Positions 23,998 through 35,694 of a stretch of 64,000 nucleotides of DNA are shown piece after piece; the stretch's first letter is position 1, and the number at the start of each line of letters is the position of its first letter. Made by a program: the position numbers and the translations under genes. The DNA is from Piscicola geometra. Taxonomy: Eukaryota > Annelida > Clitellata > Hirudinida > Piscicolidae. Location of the stretch: contig OX030970.1 in assembly GCA_943735955.1 (NCBI GenBank), positions 5,240,869-5,304,868 of the forward strand. The letters run 5' to 3'. The notes under the pieces are model-generated. The model had not been told where the DNA came from and ran no database searches. It saw only the letters and a program-made list of their open reading frames with translations.

Positions 23998-24822
23998 ACA
24001 ATATAATTTTATTAAATACAATATAATTTTATTAAATACAATATAATTTTATTAAATACAATATAATTTTATTAAATACAATATAATTTTATTAAATACA
24101 ATATAATTTTATTAAATACAATATAATTTTATTAAATACAATATAATTTTATTAAATACAATATAATTTTATTAAATACAATATAATTTTATTAAATACA
24201 ATATAATTTTATTAAATACAATATAATTTTATTAAATACAATATAATTTTATTAAATACAATATAATTTTATTAAATACAATATAATTTTATTAAATACA
24301 ATATAATTTTATTAAATACAATATAATTTTATTAAATACAATATAATTTTATTAAATACAATATAATTTTATTAAATACAATATAATTTTATTAAATACA
24401 ATATAATTTTATTAAATACAATATAATTTTATTAAATACAATATAATTTTATTAAATACAATATAATTTTATTAAATACAATATAATTTTATTAAATACA
24501 ATATAATTTTATTAAATACAATATAAATTTATTAAATACAATATAATTTTATTAAATACAATATAATTTTATTAAATACAATATAATTTTATTAAATACA
24601 ATATAATTTTATTAAATACAATATAATTTTATTAAATACAATATAATTTTATTAAATACAATATAATTTTATTGAATACAATATAATTTTATTAAATACA
24701 ATATAATTTTATTAAATACAATATAATTTTATTAAATACAATATAATTTTATTAAATACAATATAATTTTATTAACTACAATATAATTTTATTAAATACA
24801 ATATAATTATATTAAATACAAT
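23998..24822. repeat. 20-bp AT satellite, main array, about 41 copies
   Basis: ACAATATAATTTTATTAAAT, almost without variation. It starts directly after the (GATT)n tail of retroposon E2. Confidence 0.97.
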
Positions 24823-25039
24823 AATTTCACCTCATGGAAATAAGTCTTCTAGCTTGGGAACCCAGTAGCTCAAGATGGAATTTTTTAGTGTTCATATTTA
24901 AGGTACAACAAACTTGTGTATATTTATTTATTTATTTTTAAGTTTGAGTGTACATAACTAGATAAAGTATCAATATAATGGCTGGATAAAATTACATTTA
25001 AATTATTCTTCTGCAATTGAGCTATGTGGCTACGTTTAA
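24823..25039. other. AT-rich spacer
   Basis: Nothing recognised. Confidence 0.45.
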
Positions 25040-25405
25040 AATCGTTCCGTCTTGTGCAACTTCTCCTATAGGCTTTTCCTCAAAGTTTTAATCTTTCATT
25101 ATGTAAAGCAAACCGTCATGTTGAACACGGTCGAAAGCTTTTTTAAAGTTTCTTAAGTTGTGGTAGATCTCGCGTTGGTGTTGCAGGTGTTTTCTGTGAT
25201 CACCCTGCGGTTGAAGATCTGCTTCACAGTGCTTCGCCCAGCACTGAATTCAATCTGTTCTTCAGCTAGAATTTCTTCAACGTTGTTTTTCAATATGTTA
25301 AGGATTATCCGGAGCATTACTTTGCCAGGATGGCTGATGAGACTGATGGTGCGGTAGTTTTCAGAGTTTGATGTTACCCTTTTAAGGTATAGGATTATCA
25401 GCGAT
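25040..25405 (-). pseudogene. LINE reverse transcriptase fragment
   Basis: On the minus strand: YRTISLISHPGKVMLRII, then EEILAEEQIEFSAGRST, a pattern of APE-type LINEs (usual form YRTISL..VMLRI..EEQAGFR.GRST). Frameshifts follow immediately and no catalytic box remains. Confidence 0.65.
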
Positions 25406-25885
25406 AGTTCAAGTTCATAATAAACTGTGGAGAAATTGTATTACAATTGTTTCATGTTATTTCCCATTTACTTCCTTTCACGCAATCAGCACACTTTATC
25501 GGGACTACTATGCTTTAATTTATCATGGGATCAGTCCCGAATACAAAGAAGTTTTTACTTTTTTCAATTTACTAAAAAATGTTTGCATCTTTCAACGCAA
25601 AAAAAATATAATATGCAAAAAATTATTTGATTTACATAATATACAAGAAATTAATCTTTATTTACATAATAGACAGAAATTTTTTTTATTTACACAATAA
25701 TAATTAAAACATTTTTAAAATGCAACTTTTGAAGGTTAGTGGCAAACTTCGCAATAACTTATTCGATGAGTTGTTTCTTGTTTTCTTAAACGAATTTACG
25801 ATGAATTCTCAACCATGTTATTATTCGCCGAAGAGAACTAAATGAACGTTCAACAGTGCTGGCAGTGCAGCCATGGAGGGCAGAG
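25406..25885. other. AT-rich spacer
   Basis: No gene recognised. Confidence 0.45.
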
Positions 25886-26320
25886 CAGGGTGGGCCAGGT
25901 GGGCCACGGCCCACCCAATACTTAGAGCTAATGGGCCAACTGATAATCATTTGGGAAACTGTTTAAAGTACAACACTATTCGAGGCTCTAACTTATAAAA
26001 TTTGTTGAACTATTTTATTAGAAACTAATTTTTTTAAACTAATTTTTTAACTAAACCCTTGTTGCCTGGTTTAACGATGCCGATGTGAGACGTGACACTC
26101 ACAAAACCATTTATTCAGCAGTGGCAACCCTGGTCATGCTTCCTAGCACCACTTCGTCATGTGAACGTTCGTTTTTCGGACTGCGACCACTAAAACGTAT
26201 TTACGATCGACAATGGGACAGGAAAGACTGAATTCAATCATGATGTCAAATGTGCACCTTGACTTGATGGACAGTATTAACATTGTGGCGAATGAAGTCT
26301 CCACAGAAAAAAGTCTCTAG
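25886..26320 (+). pseudogene. hAT transposon remnant (dimerisation domain)
   Basis: The GC-rich start CAGGGTGGGCCAGGTGGGCC resembles a hAT end. About 200 bp later the plus strand encodes a C-terminal dimerisation-like motif with a frame break: STTSSCERSF, then STMGQERLNSIMMSNVHLD. No partner terminus is found. Confidence 0.6.
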
Positions 26321-26390
26321 GATGAAGTCTCCACAGAATGAAGTCTCCATAGAAGGAAGTCTCCTAGGATGAAGTCTCCACATACCATAG
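26290..26390. repeat. Short tandem repeat (GAAGTCTCCACAGAAT)
   Basis: About five diverged copies of a 14-21-bp motif based on GAAGTCTCCACAGAA. Confidence 0.7.
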
Positions 26391-26924
26391 AATTCAATGC
26401 AAGCACGAACTTACCTGAATCCTAGTGAAGACTGACAAACAAAGGTGGAAGATTTGCTATCAAGAAAAGCTGCTTGATGTGCCTCTTTCGTTGTGCCGGG
26501 AGGGAGTGAATCAAGTGGAATTTGCAAGAAAATGAAGACAATGGAGTTTTGATGGGAGTCAACCATGGCTGAATTACTTGCTCTTATGTTTTATTACCGT
26601 AAAACAACATGTATTAGGCGCACTTTTATTGCTCTTTTTTTAATCTCAAAAGTATTCCAATGATTTATAGGTTTTTTAAGGGTGGACATTCCCGATCTGA
26701 CTTCCGAGTTCTCGTTTTCCAATCCTCGTTTTTTTATATTAAGCATTGAAAAGACAGATGCGTTTCATACAAAGTGTCTTCACGTCGCCAACAATGTTAA
26801 TTGTTTCCCAATAGAAAAAAGAACAATTAAAATCAGTATGCAGCTCTGAACTGAACCATGACAACGATCAGAATTATGTGTTGAAATGACGGAATCAAGA
26901 GCAGTGCTTCCAAGAGCCTGCCTC
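26391..26924. other. No gene seen
   Basis: Mixed spacer without supported features. Confidence 0.4.
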
Positions 26925-27052
26925 CCTTCCTGCCTCACTTCCTGCCTCACTTCCTGCCTCACTTCCTGCCTCACTTCCTGCCTCACTTCCTGCCTCACTT
27001 ACTGCATCACTTACTGCCTCACTTCCTGCCTCACTTCCTGCCTCACTTCCTG
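26925..27052. repeat. 12-bp minisatellite (CTTCCTGCCTCA)
   Basis: About 10 copies running to the stop codon of the minus-strand gene candidate. Confidence 0.9.
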
Positions 27053-27290
27053 CTGAAGCCTGCTCTCATCTGCTCCTTTGCCTTCTGCAGCAGGAACTCC
27101 TCAGCAGCCCTGTCCGCCAACTCTTGCTGCCTCCTCATTGCTGAGGCTTTCTTCCTCGACTGTCTCTCCTTCTCCACCTTCCTTCCTACCACCCTGCCCA
27201 TGTTCCACTCTGTATCTGTGTATATGTTTGTGCGTGTGTGTGTGTGTTTGTGTATGTGTGTGTGTGTGTGTGTCTGAGTGTGTATGTACT

Positions 27291-27332
<42 letters not shown>

Positions 27333-27690
27333 CACCAACAGGCGCCCTTAAGGCAGTGGAAGAGGCAGAAGGCTGTACATAAGAAGGCGAAGAGAACACT
27401 TGAAATGATGAAGGGAGTGCCTGCATAGTCTGTGTGTGTAAGTATGTGTGCGTGTGTGTGCGTGTTTGTGGGTTTGTGTGTGTGTGTTTGTGTGTGTGTG
27501 TGCTTGTGTGTGTGCTTGTGTGTGTGTGTGTGTGCTTGTGTGTGTTGTAATTCTGTATGAAGTCGTGAAGAGCCTTGACAGTCTCACATGAGAAGATCTT
27601 GAAGTACTTGTGTTCTGTGGGGTGTTTGGAATCTCTCATGTGAAATTGATTGTGTAGCACAACTGATATTTCAGCTTGAATTTGGACAAG
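27043..27690 (-). CDS. 3' end of an unidentified minus-strand gene (two exons supported)
   Basis: Terminal exon 27043-27215 (acceptor CACAG) encodes a charged helical C-terminus: [20 protein letters not shown], then [20 protein letters not shown], stop. An upstream exon of about 27588-27674 encodes [20 protein letters not shown] then EHKYFKIFS and ends at the donor GTGAGA. Both are phase 1 and join in frame. The composition is clearly protein-like, unlike the surrounding repeats, but I do not recognise the family. The intron is mostly CA repeats plus a ~100-bp unique island (27337-27434) that is open on both strands and might be another exon. Exons further upstream were not found; 27940-28005 on the minus strand is a weak candidate (TLKGWSIEQPLINLSH). 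Confidence 0.45.
27229..27545. repeat. (GT)n microsatellites in two blocks
   Basis: GT blocks at about 27229-27330 and 27430-27545 flank a unique ~100-bp island. Confidence 0.93.
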
Positions 27691-27694
27691 TGAT

Positions 27695-27900
27695 GGAGAA
27701 GTGAAGGGGTAATGGAGAGATGGAGGAGGGATGATGGAGCGATGAAGGGGTAATGGAAAGATAAAGGGGTAATGGAGAAATGAAGGGGTAATGGAGAGAT
27801 GAAGGGGTAATGGAGAGATAAAGGGGTAATGGAGAAATGAAGGGGTAATGGAGAGATGAAGGGGTAATGGAGAGATAAAAGAGAGATGATGGAGAGGTAG
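27695..27900. repeat. 19-bp minisatellite (GATGAAGGGGTAATGGAGA)
   Basis: About 10 copies with A/G variation. Confidence 0.9.
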
Positions 27901-28029
27901 AGGAGGAATGATAGATAAGTGGGAAAGGGATGATAGGCGAAGGATGTGTGAGAGATTAATGAGTGGTTGTTCGATAGACCAACCCTTGAGAGTATCCAAC
28001 CAATGAGCATCCGCTGTTTTTTCTGAGGA

Positions 28030-29590
28030 ATGATGGTGTGGTTGATGGTGGTGTGGTTGATGGTGGTGTGGTTGATGGTGGTGTTGTTGATGGTGGTGTG
28101 GTTGATGGTGGTGTGGTTGATGGTGGTGGGGTTGATGGTGGTGTGGTCGGTGGTTGTGTGGTTGATGGTGGTGGAGTTGATGGTGGTGGTGTAGTTGATG
28201 GTGGTAGGGTTGATGGTGGTATGGTTGATGGTGCTGTGGTTGATAGTGGTGTGGTTGGGGGTGGTGTGGTTGATGGTGGTGTGGTTGATGGTGGTAGGGT
28301 TGATGGTGGTGTGGTTGATGGTTGTGTGCTTGATGGTTGTGTGATTGGATGGTGGTGTTGTTGATGATGGTGTTGTTGATGGTGGTGTTGTTGATGATGG
28401 TGTTGTTGATGATGGTGTGGTTGGTGGGAGTGTGGTTGATGGGGGTGGAGTTGATGGTGGTGTGGTTGATGGTGGTGGAATTAATGGTGGTGTGGTTGAT
28501 GGTGGTGGGGTTGATGGTGGTGTGGTTGATGGTGGTGGGGTTGGTGGTGTTGTGGCTGCTGGTGGTGTGGCTGATGGTAGTAGGGTTAGATTGTGACGTG
28601 GTTGATGGTGGTGTGGTTGATGGTGGTGGGGTTAATGGTGGTGTGGTTGATGGTGGTGGAGTTGATGGTGGTGTGGTTGATGGTGGTGTGGTTGATAGTG
28701 GTGTGGTTGATGGTGCTGTGGTTGATGGTGGTGTAGTTGGGGGTGGTGTGGTTGATGGTGGTAGGGTTGATGGTGGTGTGGTTGATGGTTGTGTGCTTGA
28801 TGGTTGTGTGGTTGGATGGTGGTGTGATTGGATGGTGGTGTTGTTGATGATGGTGTTGTTGATGGTGGTGTTGTTGATGATGGTGTTGTTGATGATGGTG
28901 TGGTTGGTGGTGGTGTGGTTGATGGTGGTGGAGTTGATGGTGGTGTGGTTGATGGTGGTGGAGTTAATGGTGGTGTGGTTGATGGTGGTGGGGTTAATGG
29001 TGGTGTGGTTGATGGTGGTGGGGTTGATGGTGGTGTGGTTGATGGTGGTGGGGTTGGTGGTGGTGTGGCTGCTGGTGGTGGGGTTGATGGTGGTGTGGTT
29101 GATGGTGGTGTGGTTGATGGTGGTGTGGTTGGTGGTGGTGTGGCTGATGGTGGTGTGGTTGGGGGTGGTGTGGTTGATGGTGGTGTGGTTGATGGTGGTA
29201 GGGTTGATGGTGGTGTGGTTGATGGTTGTGTGCTTGATGGTTGTGTGGTTGGATGGTGGTGTGATTGGATGGTGGTGTTGTTGATGATGGTGTTGTTGAT
29301 GGTGGTGTTGTTGATGATGGTGTTGTTGATGATGGTGTGGTTGGTGGTGGTGTGGTTGATGGTGGTGGAGTTGATGGTGGTGTGGTTGATGGTGGTGGGG
29401 TTAATGGTGGTGTGGTTGATGGTGGTGGGGTTAATGGTGGTGTGGTTGATGGTGGTGGGGTTGATGGTGGTGTGGTTGATGGTGGTGGGGTTGGTGGTGG
29501 TGTGGCTGCTGGTGGTGGGGTTGATGGTGGTGGGGTTGATGGTGGTGTGGTTGATGGTGGTAGGGTTGATGGTGGTAGGGTTAGATTGTG
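28030..29590. repeat. 12-bp minisatellite (GGTTGATGGTGGTGT-like) with higher-order repeats
   Basis: Imperfect GTTGATGGTGGT repeats fill 1.5 kb. A rare variant block beginning GATGGTTGTGTGCTTGATGG recurs near 28318, 28786 and 29222, so ~430-470-bp segments were duplicated. Because the unit is divisible by 3, long Gly/Val/Asp or Thr/Pro frames stay open on both strands; I do not call them genes. Confidence 0.95.
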
Positions 29591-29701
29591 ATGTGCTCAA
29601 AAAGTGGATGGCAGCGAGAGAAAAAGGGAAGTAGTAGCTTTATTGAGAAAGAGTGCTACTATAGTTTGACACTAATGTAACAGAATTGGGATGTGTGTTC
29701 A

Positions 29702-29901
29702 TATAATGGTGATGATGAAGGTGATGATGATGGTGATGATGATGAAGAAGAAGAAGATGATGATGATGATGATGAAGAAGAAGAAGAAGATGATGATGAT
29801 GATGCTGAAAAGAAGAAGATGATGATGATGACAATGATGATGATGATAATGATGATGACGACGACGATGATGATGATGATAATGATGATGATGATGATGA
29901 T
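29702..29901. repeat. (GAT)n microsatellite with GAA interruptions
   Basis: ATG/GAT array ending at the start of the SINE at 29902. Confidence 0.93.
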
Positions 29902-30036
29902 GGCGAGCGCGTTGGCTTAGATGGTAAAGTTGTTGGACCTGCAACTTAAAGGTCGTTAGTTCGAATCCCTGTTCAGCTAACCGTGAGTTATCATATACCT
30001 AGTGTATATCATGCGGTGTTTCACGACTTTTCACGA
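29902..30036 (+). mobile_element. tRNA-derived SINE
   Basis: The tRNA-like head has an A-box-like TGGCTTAGATGGTAAAG and a B box AGTTCGAATCC, correctly spaced. A body follows with ATCATATACCTAGTGTATATC, shared with the inverse copy at 36330-36546. The head does not look like a functional tRNA gene because no clean anticodon arm or 3' acceptor pairing is seen. Confidence 0.8.
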
Positions 30037-30040
30037 GTTT

Positions 30041-30990
30041 TTGGTTAGCAGCTGCTATCTTGGCAGCCGCTTTAAACGTTTAATGATTTTGTTAAATAGT
30101 TTGTCTTCTTATCTAATAATTTAGTTTTTTTAAACTTCAAATAATAATAATAACTATAATTTATATCTTTTCTTGTTTTTTAGTTTTAAATTTATCATGC
30201 TTCCGGAATTAAAATCTTCAACCAATAACTGTCTAACGGACTATAATAAAAACTTATTTTAAAAGGAAGAAGTGCCAAGGCCTCAAACTGAGCACCAGTG
30301 CACAGCTTGCAAGCACTCACTGGCTACCTACTTCACAAGGCAGATGAGCTCTGCAGATGAAGGACAGACTGTCAGAACGAATCCTCTTCACATGACTGTG
30401 TTTATTTCTATTATCTATTGAAAACTAGTCTAGCTCAATGTCTTCAAAATTGAATCCACCAAAATTTGAACTTATATATTTTGATTAAAATAGTAAACTA
30501 ATTAAGGATCCATGAAATTTTTCCTCTCATACTATTGTTCCATCTAATCATAGTCGTAGCTTAGGATTTATTTCTGACTCAAAACTAACTTTATCAAACA
30601 AAATTCTATCTGTTACTAAATCTTGCTCTTTTTATCTCAGACGTATCAGACAATTATTACCTTACTTAGATGACCCTTCTTTAAAGATGTTAGTCTTTGC
30701 ACTTTTTCTATCTCGAATTGACTATTGTAATTCACTCTATTATAATTTACTTGAAAGTACTTTAAAATCATTTTAATTATGCAGCTAGAATCGTTAGCCG
30801 TACTCCTATTTATCATCACATTATGCAGGTCCATATATTTGGAACTCATTACCTCATTATTTATCTACTTCTAAATCATTATTTACTTTTCGTAGGGATC
30901 TGAAGACATATCTGTTTAACAAATTCATTTACGAGCGCTCTTGAATTTGAGGAAAGAGCGCTATAAAAAGTGATTTGATTGATTGATTGA
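30041..30990 (+). mobile_element. Composite retroposon E3 (longest copy)
   Basis: Hairpin head at 30042, one module M (30262-30420), then a decayed RT C-terminal part with DYCNSLYYNL-type codons. The 3' end is GAGCGCTATAAAAAGTGAT followed by (GATT)n. It retains the ~140 bp that E2 and E4 lack. Confidence 0.82.
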
Positions 30991-31004
30991 TGGATTGATT
31001 ATGA

Positions 31005-31050
31005 GGTGTGAGGGGCGCCTCAGTTGCGTGCCTTGGCGCATTATAAATAG
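31005..31050 (+). mobile_element. SINE 3' fragment
   Basis: GTGCCTTGGCGCATTATAAA resembles the tail CCTTGGCGCATAAGAACC of the SINE at 36330-36546 and is directly followed by a GAT microsatellite. Confidence 0.45.
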
Positions 31051-31170
31051 GCATGATGATGATGATGATGATGATGAAGATGATGATGAAATGATGATGA
31101 TGAAGATGATGATGATGATGAGGTTGATGATGATGATGATGATGAGGAGGATGATGATGATGATGAGGAT
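31051..31170. repeat. (GAT)n microsatellite
   Basis: Imperfect GAT array. Confidence 0.93.
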
Positions 31171-31614
31171 TATATTCATTGAAAACACCGACCATGCTGA
31201 AGTAGCAGAAGAAGGAGGAGGAGGAGGAGATGAGTCATCGTGGAGTTCTGAGCACTCAAATCTGAATATTAATGAGCGCACTTAACTCTTTAAATGCTTT
31301 TTCGAATCAACTGATTGCTGATTTTTTTATTTTGAAGCCTGGTCAAACTTATTTTGTTTATATTCATTTTTGTTTACATGTGGTGACCAATCAGCGACTA
31401 ACCAATCATTTAGCTTTCGAGGTCTTTCCATTAAATAGTGATGTACTGATCTGTGATGATAGTGATGAGGGTAGTGATGATAATGATGTTGATGATATAT
31501 ATGTGACATGCTTTTGTTATTTAGGGTTGAGCTGGGAATTACGAAACCCCAAATTTTGAAAACCACATATAATAGAATTTTTTTTTAAATGTTTTAATCC
31601 AAATTTTTACAAAG
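31171..31614. other. No gene seen
   Basis: Mixed AT-rich spacer with short open frames only. Confidence 0.45.
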
Positions 31615-32301
<687 letters not shown>

Positions 32302-32396
32302 TAGGGTGGGAATAATGATAGGGTTGACAGGAATGAGAAAGCAATTGAAGGTAACGGCTTTCTTATAGTGCTACATCGACTACAGACACTCTATGT

Positions 32397-35311
32397 CAGT
32401 GTTTTCCAACCTTTTTCAGTGTTGGCCTCCCTAAAAAAGTCCTAATGGTAACTTGGCCTCCCCAAATCCCGTCGTCAATGATTGAGAAAAAAAATCAATT
32501 TGTTATAACAATTTTTATTCAGAAAGATTTAATTAAAATTAGCATTGTTCATAATAATAAGGTTTATGTAAGGTTTATTAATTTATAAAATGTTATTAAT
32601 AATAATAATTGTCGTTTTTGTATGCAATAAAGAAATAAAAATAAGAGTAGCATGGAGTAATTATTATGAGTGATAAGCTAAGTTAAAATAATGAATTTTC
32701 AGTTTGGCTTTGAAAGTAGAAAATTGGTTGATGTTGCGAAGTGCAGGTGGAAGGGCATTCCAAGTTGTTGGAGCTGCGTGACGGAATGCTCTTTTTGAGA
32801 TGTTGTTCGTAGTGGATTCTTGGTTGAGAAGAAGAGATGAAGAAGAACGCAGTTGTTTGTTTGATGTTTTGTTAGTTATGAGTTTGCTGAGATATGACGG
32901 TATTGAAGTTTGAAGACTTTTGAATGTAGTGATGGCTATTTTAAAGGATATTCGAAAATCTATAGGAAGCCAGTGAAGTTTTATAAGATTATCATTTGAT
33001 GACTGAACAAGGTGATGGTCTGGGTAATCACAATTGAGTGTTATTGAAGCTTAATGAGATGATTGTTGCTGTTTTCCATCACAGAAAAGATGAAATCGAG
33101 GTTCTGTATCAGAAAGAGATTCCCTCATATCATTCGAGGCATCCAATCTATTTCTCTCTTTAGTCTTGATAGATACTAATGTAGAAAACCCTTTTTCACA
33201 TAAGTAGGTGGTCGAAAATGGAATCAGAGCTGCCATGGCTTTTAAAAATAAATTTGGGTATATTTCTTTCAGACTGCACCAAAACTCTGCCAATCCTTTG
33301 GAACTGAATTCAGCTTTTACCAACTCTTTTGATCGAAGATCAATTAAATCTTCCTTTATTTCTTCTTCATCAGCAACACTATCCAAGCCAATAATGAACG
33401 GATTTCGTATCCAAAGATTATTTTCCAAATTTTTAGTATCAAAATAACGCTCAAATGATAGTTGGAGAGTTGTGATATGTTGTATAATTTCTTTTTTTAT
33501 TTCAACAGGCATTGATTTGTTTCCACTGCTATTTATAACATCAGCTAGGTATGGAAAATTTGCAAGGTTTTCAGCTTCTACTCTTCTTTTGTACAATGAA
33601 AGCTTATTTAAAAATCCTACTAATTTTTCATTGGCGTCGATTATTGTCATTTCTGGTCCTTGCAAACAAAGATTAAATTCATTTAAGAGTGTGAACAGAT
33701 CAGCTAAATATGCCATATTAACTATGAAATCAGTCTTCTCAAAGTCACCTGCTAACGTTTTTTCTTATTCTTGCAAAAATGAAGACACCTCATCTTTCAG
33801 GTCCATTAGTCTTGAAAATACCTTTCCTTTGCTTAACCACCTGACTTCTGTGTAATATAGCAAGACATCGTATTCAGAACCAAGTTCTTGGCATAAAACT
33901 TTGAATAAACGGTGGTTTACTGCTCTTGATCGTATAAAATTGACTATTTTGATCGCTGTAGACATGACAGACTGAAGCTTTGCTGGTAATGTCTTCACAG
34001 CTAGAGCATGGCGATGGAGCATGCAATGAGTTACAAGTGTCTGTAGGGAATTACCTTTGATTAAAGCAGCCAATCCAGATTTGTTACCCAACATACTTGG
34101 TACTCCATCAGTACAGCTGAATGTAATTTTGTCAACCAACTAAATTCATTTCTTTCAAAGAAAGTTGCAATCATTTGAAAAACATCTGCAGCTTTACTAG
34201 TTGTCTGAAGTGGTTGGCAAAATAAAAAAATTTCTTTAATTTTAAAATTACACACATAACGAACATACACTAAAAGCTGGCAACACATTGATACATCTGT
34301 GGTTTCATCAAGTTGCATACCAAAATTAAAAGAACTACTTTTCAGTTCTGACATAACTTGGTCCAAGATATCATTTGAAAGATCTGCTATTCTGGAACAA
34401 ATAACATTATTAGAAAGTGGAATTTCTTCAACCTGTTTTCTTTCTTTTTTTCCAATAATTAACTCCACCATTTCAAGTGCACAGGGTTTTATTAAGGTTT
34501 CTCCAATTGTATGTGGTTTTCTTTTTTTGGCAATCAAATAGGCAATTTTGTAAGAAGCCTCAAGAAGTGGTTTCGTTGGTTGAGCAAATCCATCATTTTT
34601 CAATGTTCCAGTGGTTTGAAATCTAGCTCGCTTCAGTTTGAAGGTATCCAGGTTGTCGTTGACATTTCCAGGATGTTTGGTTTCTAAGTGGTGGCGTAAC
34701 TTTGCTGGTCTCATTCTATCATTACAATATACTGCTCCGCATAAGAAACATTGTGGCTTTTCAGTGCCATCTTTTTCAGTAATAGTCGTGAATCCAAACG
34801 CAACGTAGGTTTCGTCATAGCAACGTTTTTTCGACATTATTGAAAACTGAAAATGATAAAAAACACATATTTTAAAAAGAACTGAAATAATTGAAAAATC
34901 ACAAATATAAAATACCAGTTATGTTAGAAACAGCAGACCAAATTTTTTAGTTAATTTATTCAATTAATTATCTTATTTTATTAAATTTATTGAAAAAGAA
35001 ACTCATGCAGGGTATCTCAAAAAACGCGACAGAAAGAAAATGAGGGATTTATGAAAACAGAAATGTGCAAATCATTATTCAAATAAATACAATATGGAAA
35101 GCCGTTACGCAAAAACAGTTTTCATATAGTATTCAAAAAATCGTTTTTAGCATGATTATTTTAGCATGATTAAAATTTTGTGATTTAACAAAACTTTATA
35201 AAATTATATAAATTTATAAAATACATGTAAATAGAACACCTAAGTTGGCCTCCCCTAAAAGATCATTTGGCCTCCCTAAGGGAGGCCGGCCCCACCGGTT
35301 GGGAAACCCTG
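32397..35311 (-). mobile_element. hAT transposon (Buster-like), complete ends and TSD
   Basis: The ends are inverted repeats CAGTGTTTTCCAACC and GGTTGGGAAACCCTG. CTCTATGT flanks both sides (32389-32396 and 35312-35319), a perfect 8-bp duplication. Subterminal TTGGCCTCCC repeats lie near both ends. One transposase gene is inside on the minus strand. Confidence 0.93.
33051..34837 (-). pseudogene. hAT (Buster/ZBED5-like) transposase with two breaks
   Basis: The N-terminal part (34837-34061) has a BED-type zinc finger (CFLCG..., HHLETKHP), then the RNase H-like start (FGMQLDETTDVS with a catalytic Asp, CQLLVYVRY). A frameshift near 34140 moves the frame to CTDGVPSMLG, LHRHALAVKTLP and VRWLSKGKVFSRL. 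An in-frame stop near 33765 precedes the C-terminal part with the dimerisation motif (AALIPFSTTYLCEKGFSTL, RNRLD). All expected hAT blocks are present in order, so only one frameshift and one stop separate it from an open gene. It was recently active and is probably inactive now. Vertebrate ZBED5-type genes are domesticated relatives. Confidence 0.9.
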
Positions 35312-35319
35312 CTCTATGT

Positions 35320-35690
35320 AGACTCTCGAGAAATCCGGCTCGTGTTTAAGGTATTTAACGAGTGTATTTTTTCTCACCTTAATACGAAGTCTAATGGTAT
35401 AAAGACATAAAATATATTTGAAAATATATATATTGAAAATAAATATATTTGAAAATAGCTTTTGCTCGACCAATTCTTAATAAGTTTGTTTTTATTATTT
35501 CTATATCAAATAGTTAAAAAGTTATTCTATTATTTCAATTCATAAAATGCAAATTGTATAGTTATGTGCATTAAAGTTGACTTTTTCAATTTTAGTTAAA
35601 CAATTAATTACCAGTATACTATATCAATAAAACTTTGCTAAAAAGTAAGGAAAATGAGTTATGCAATAAGATTTTGACGGGGTTTGCGAT
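35320..35690. other. AT-rich spacer
   Basis: Nothing recognised. Confidence 0.4.
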
Positions 35691-35694
35691 GAAA

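Noticed and set aside
28030..29634. Gly/Val/Asp- and Thr/Pro-rich frames, about 320 codons, on both strands
   Set aside because: They follow the 12-bp minisatellite and lack any non-repetitive coding flank.
29902..30036. Functional tRNA gene
   Set aside because: A and B boxes are present, but arm pairing is poor and the body is shared with an inverse copy, so it is a SINE.
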